From assembly GCA_030529125.1 (NCBI GenBank), contig JAUMXP010000076.1, forward strand, positions 1-7,947: a stretch of DNA of 7,947 bases, given 5' to 3'. Position 1 is the first letter of the stretch. Each line of letters begins with the position of its first letter. The DNA comes from Eubacteriales bacterium. Its GTDB lineage: Bacteria; Bacillota; Clostridia; Oscillospirales; Acutalibacteraceae. The translations under genes and the position numbers were made by a program. Shown here piece after piece: positions 7,164 to 7,947 of the stretch. The notes beneath the pieces are model-generated. The model did not search any database and had not been told where the DNA came from. It saw nothing but the letters and a program-made list of their open reading frames with translations.

Positions 7164-7947
7164 ATGAGAAGTCTAATTGATATTATAGACCTTACTCCAC
7201 AAGAAATTGAAGAGATGATCGCTACTGCTTGCGATATTATTGATAATCCTATAAAATATGCTGAATGCTGTAAAGGTAAGAAGTTAGCAACATTATTCTT
7301 TGAGCCATCAACACGTACCAGACTTAGCTTTGAAGCTGCTATGTATGAACTTGGCGGTAACGTTATAGGATTTTCAGAAGCTAACAGCTCTTCTGCAGCT
7401 AAAGGCGAAAGTGTTGCTGACACAGCTAAAACTATCAGCTGTTATGCAGATATTATCGCTATGCGCCATCCTAAAGAAGGTGCACCGTTTGTTGCTTCTA
7501 AAAATGCAACTATCCCTGTTATCAACGCAGGTGATGGTGGCCATAACCACCCAACTCAGACATTAGCAGATCTGCTCACTATTTATCGCGAAAAAGGCGG
7601 TTTTGATAATCTGACTATCGGTTTCTGTGGTGATTTGAAGTTCGGTAGAACCGTTCATTCTTTAATCAACGCTATGGCTAGATATAAAGGAATCAAAGTT
7701 GTACTTATTTCTCCAGAAGAATTAAAAGTTCCAAGTTATGTTAAGAAGAATGTTTTATCTGCTAATAACATTCCTTATATTCAGACAACAAATCTTGAAG
7801 AAGTTATGCCGCAGCTTGACGTGCTATATATGACTCGAGTACAAAGAGAGCGTTTCTTCAACGAAGAGGATTACTTAAGACTTAAAGATAGCTATATTCT
7901 TGATTTACCTAAGCTTAAGAATGCTAAAGAAGATCTTTGCATTATGC
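7164..7947 (+). CDS. pyrB: Aspartate carbamoyltransferase catalytic subunit, 3'-truncated by the window edge
   Basis: Joins carbamoyl phosphate and aspartate to give carbamoyl-aspartate, the committed step of the pathway. The frame is open for 261 codons to the window edge; the family is about 300-310 residues, so roughly 40-50 are missing. The carbamoyl-phosphate motif FEPSTRTR is at 46-53. The 80s loop SSSAAKGES holds Lys80, which reaches into the neighbouring subunit's active site. MRHPKEGA is at 100-107 and HPTQTLADL at 129-137. GDLKFGRT lies at about 156-163, and the aspartate-domain stretch YMTRVQRERF at 222-231 holds Arg225 and Gln227. HPTQT and the aspartate-domain motif separate it from ornithine carbamoyltransferase. 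The FEPSTRTR, RHPxEGA and VINAGDG wording follows the E. coli catalytic chain, which pairs with the PyrI regulatory chain, rather than B. subtilis PyrB (FENSTRTR). The start sits one base after the pyrE stop. Function is near certain; partnership with PyrI is inferred. Confidence 0.97.
   Translation, partial: MRSLIDIIDLTPQEIEEMIATACDIIDNPIKYAECCKGKKLATLFFEPSTRTRLSFEAAMYELGGNVIGFSEANSSSAAKGESVADTAKTISCYADIIAMRHPKEGAPFVASKNATIPVINAGDGGHNHPTQTLADLLTIYREKGGFDNLTIGFCGDLKFGRTVHSLINAMARYKGIKVVLISPEELKVPSYVKKNVLSANNIPYIQTTNLEEVMPQLDVLYMTRVQRERFFNEEDYLRLKDSYILDLPKLKNAKEDLCIM

Larger units (their letters stand above)
1..7947 (+). other. De novo pyrimidine biosynthesis operon (pyrC-carB-pyrKDFE-pyrB)
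   Basis: Seven same-strand genes with junctions of +20, +9, -13, -1, +18 and +1 bases form one transcription unit with both ends outside the window. No gap is long enough to hold a PyrR-type attenuator or a terminator hairpin, so transcriptional control by pyrimidines, if present, must lie upstream of pyrC. Within the window the only visible regulatory handle is the allosteric domain of CarB. Together the products cover every step from bicarbonate to UMP except the CarA glutaminase. Confidence 0.93.

Noticed and set aside
7130..7423. Minus-strand frame across the pyrE-pyrB junction
   Set aside because: It is antisense to two clear genes, including the pyrB carbamoyl-phosphate motif; no domain is recognisable.
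1..7947. A hidden novel system (defence, mobile element, CRISPR, retron or toxin-antitoxin)
   Set aside because: Nearly every base is accounted for by seven conserved pyrimidine genes; there are no repeat arrays, integration sites, or unexplained gaps over 20 bases.

Overview
The window is a single, tightly packed, plus-strand operon for de novo pyrimidine (UMP) synthesis. It reads pyrC (5' end cut off), carB, pyrK, pyrD, pyrF, pyrE, pyrB (3' end cut off). The seven genes fill essentially the whole window. The largest gap is 20 bases, two junctions overlap (pyrK/pyrD by 13 bases, pyrD/pyrF by 1 base), and I see no internal promoter, terminator, RNA gene, repeat array or mobile element.

The organism is most likely a low-GC Gram-positive anaerobe of the Clostridia. 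The DNA is AT-rich, the ribosome binding sites are AGGAGG-like, and the dihydroorotate dehydrogenase is the class 1B two-subunit type (PyrD plus the iron-sulfur flavoprotein PyrK), which passes electrons to NAD+. The PyrC tail and the PyrK cluster loop look like those of gut Oscillospiraceae/Ruminococcus-type bacteria, but that finer placement is an impression from memory, not a search result.

Layout: 1-967 dihydroorotase; 988-4164 carbamoyl-phosphate synthase large subunit; 4174-4908 and 4896-5807 the electron-transfer and catalytic subunits of dihydroorotate dehydrogenase; 5807-6505 OMP decarboxylase; 6524-7162 orotate phosphoribosyltransferase; 7164-end aspartate carbamoyltransferase. In pathway order these act as CarB, PyrB, PyrC, PyrDK, PyrE, PyrF, so every step from bicarbonate to UMP is represented except the glutaminase subunit CarA, which is not in the window. 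CarB keeps the allosteric C-terminal domain through which UMP normally inhibits the pathway.

I looked for an undescribed system and found none: this is core metabolism. The points worth a second look are modest: the absence of carA beside carB, an enteric-type pyrB at the distal end (which predicts a pyrI gene just past the window), the coupled pyrK-pyrD junction, an unusual G-run ribosome binding site for pyrB, a shortened PyrC tail, and a clear ATA-codon contrast between genes of the same operon.
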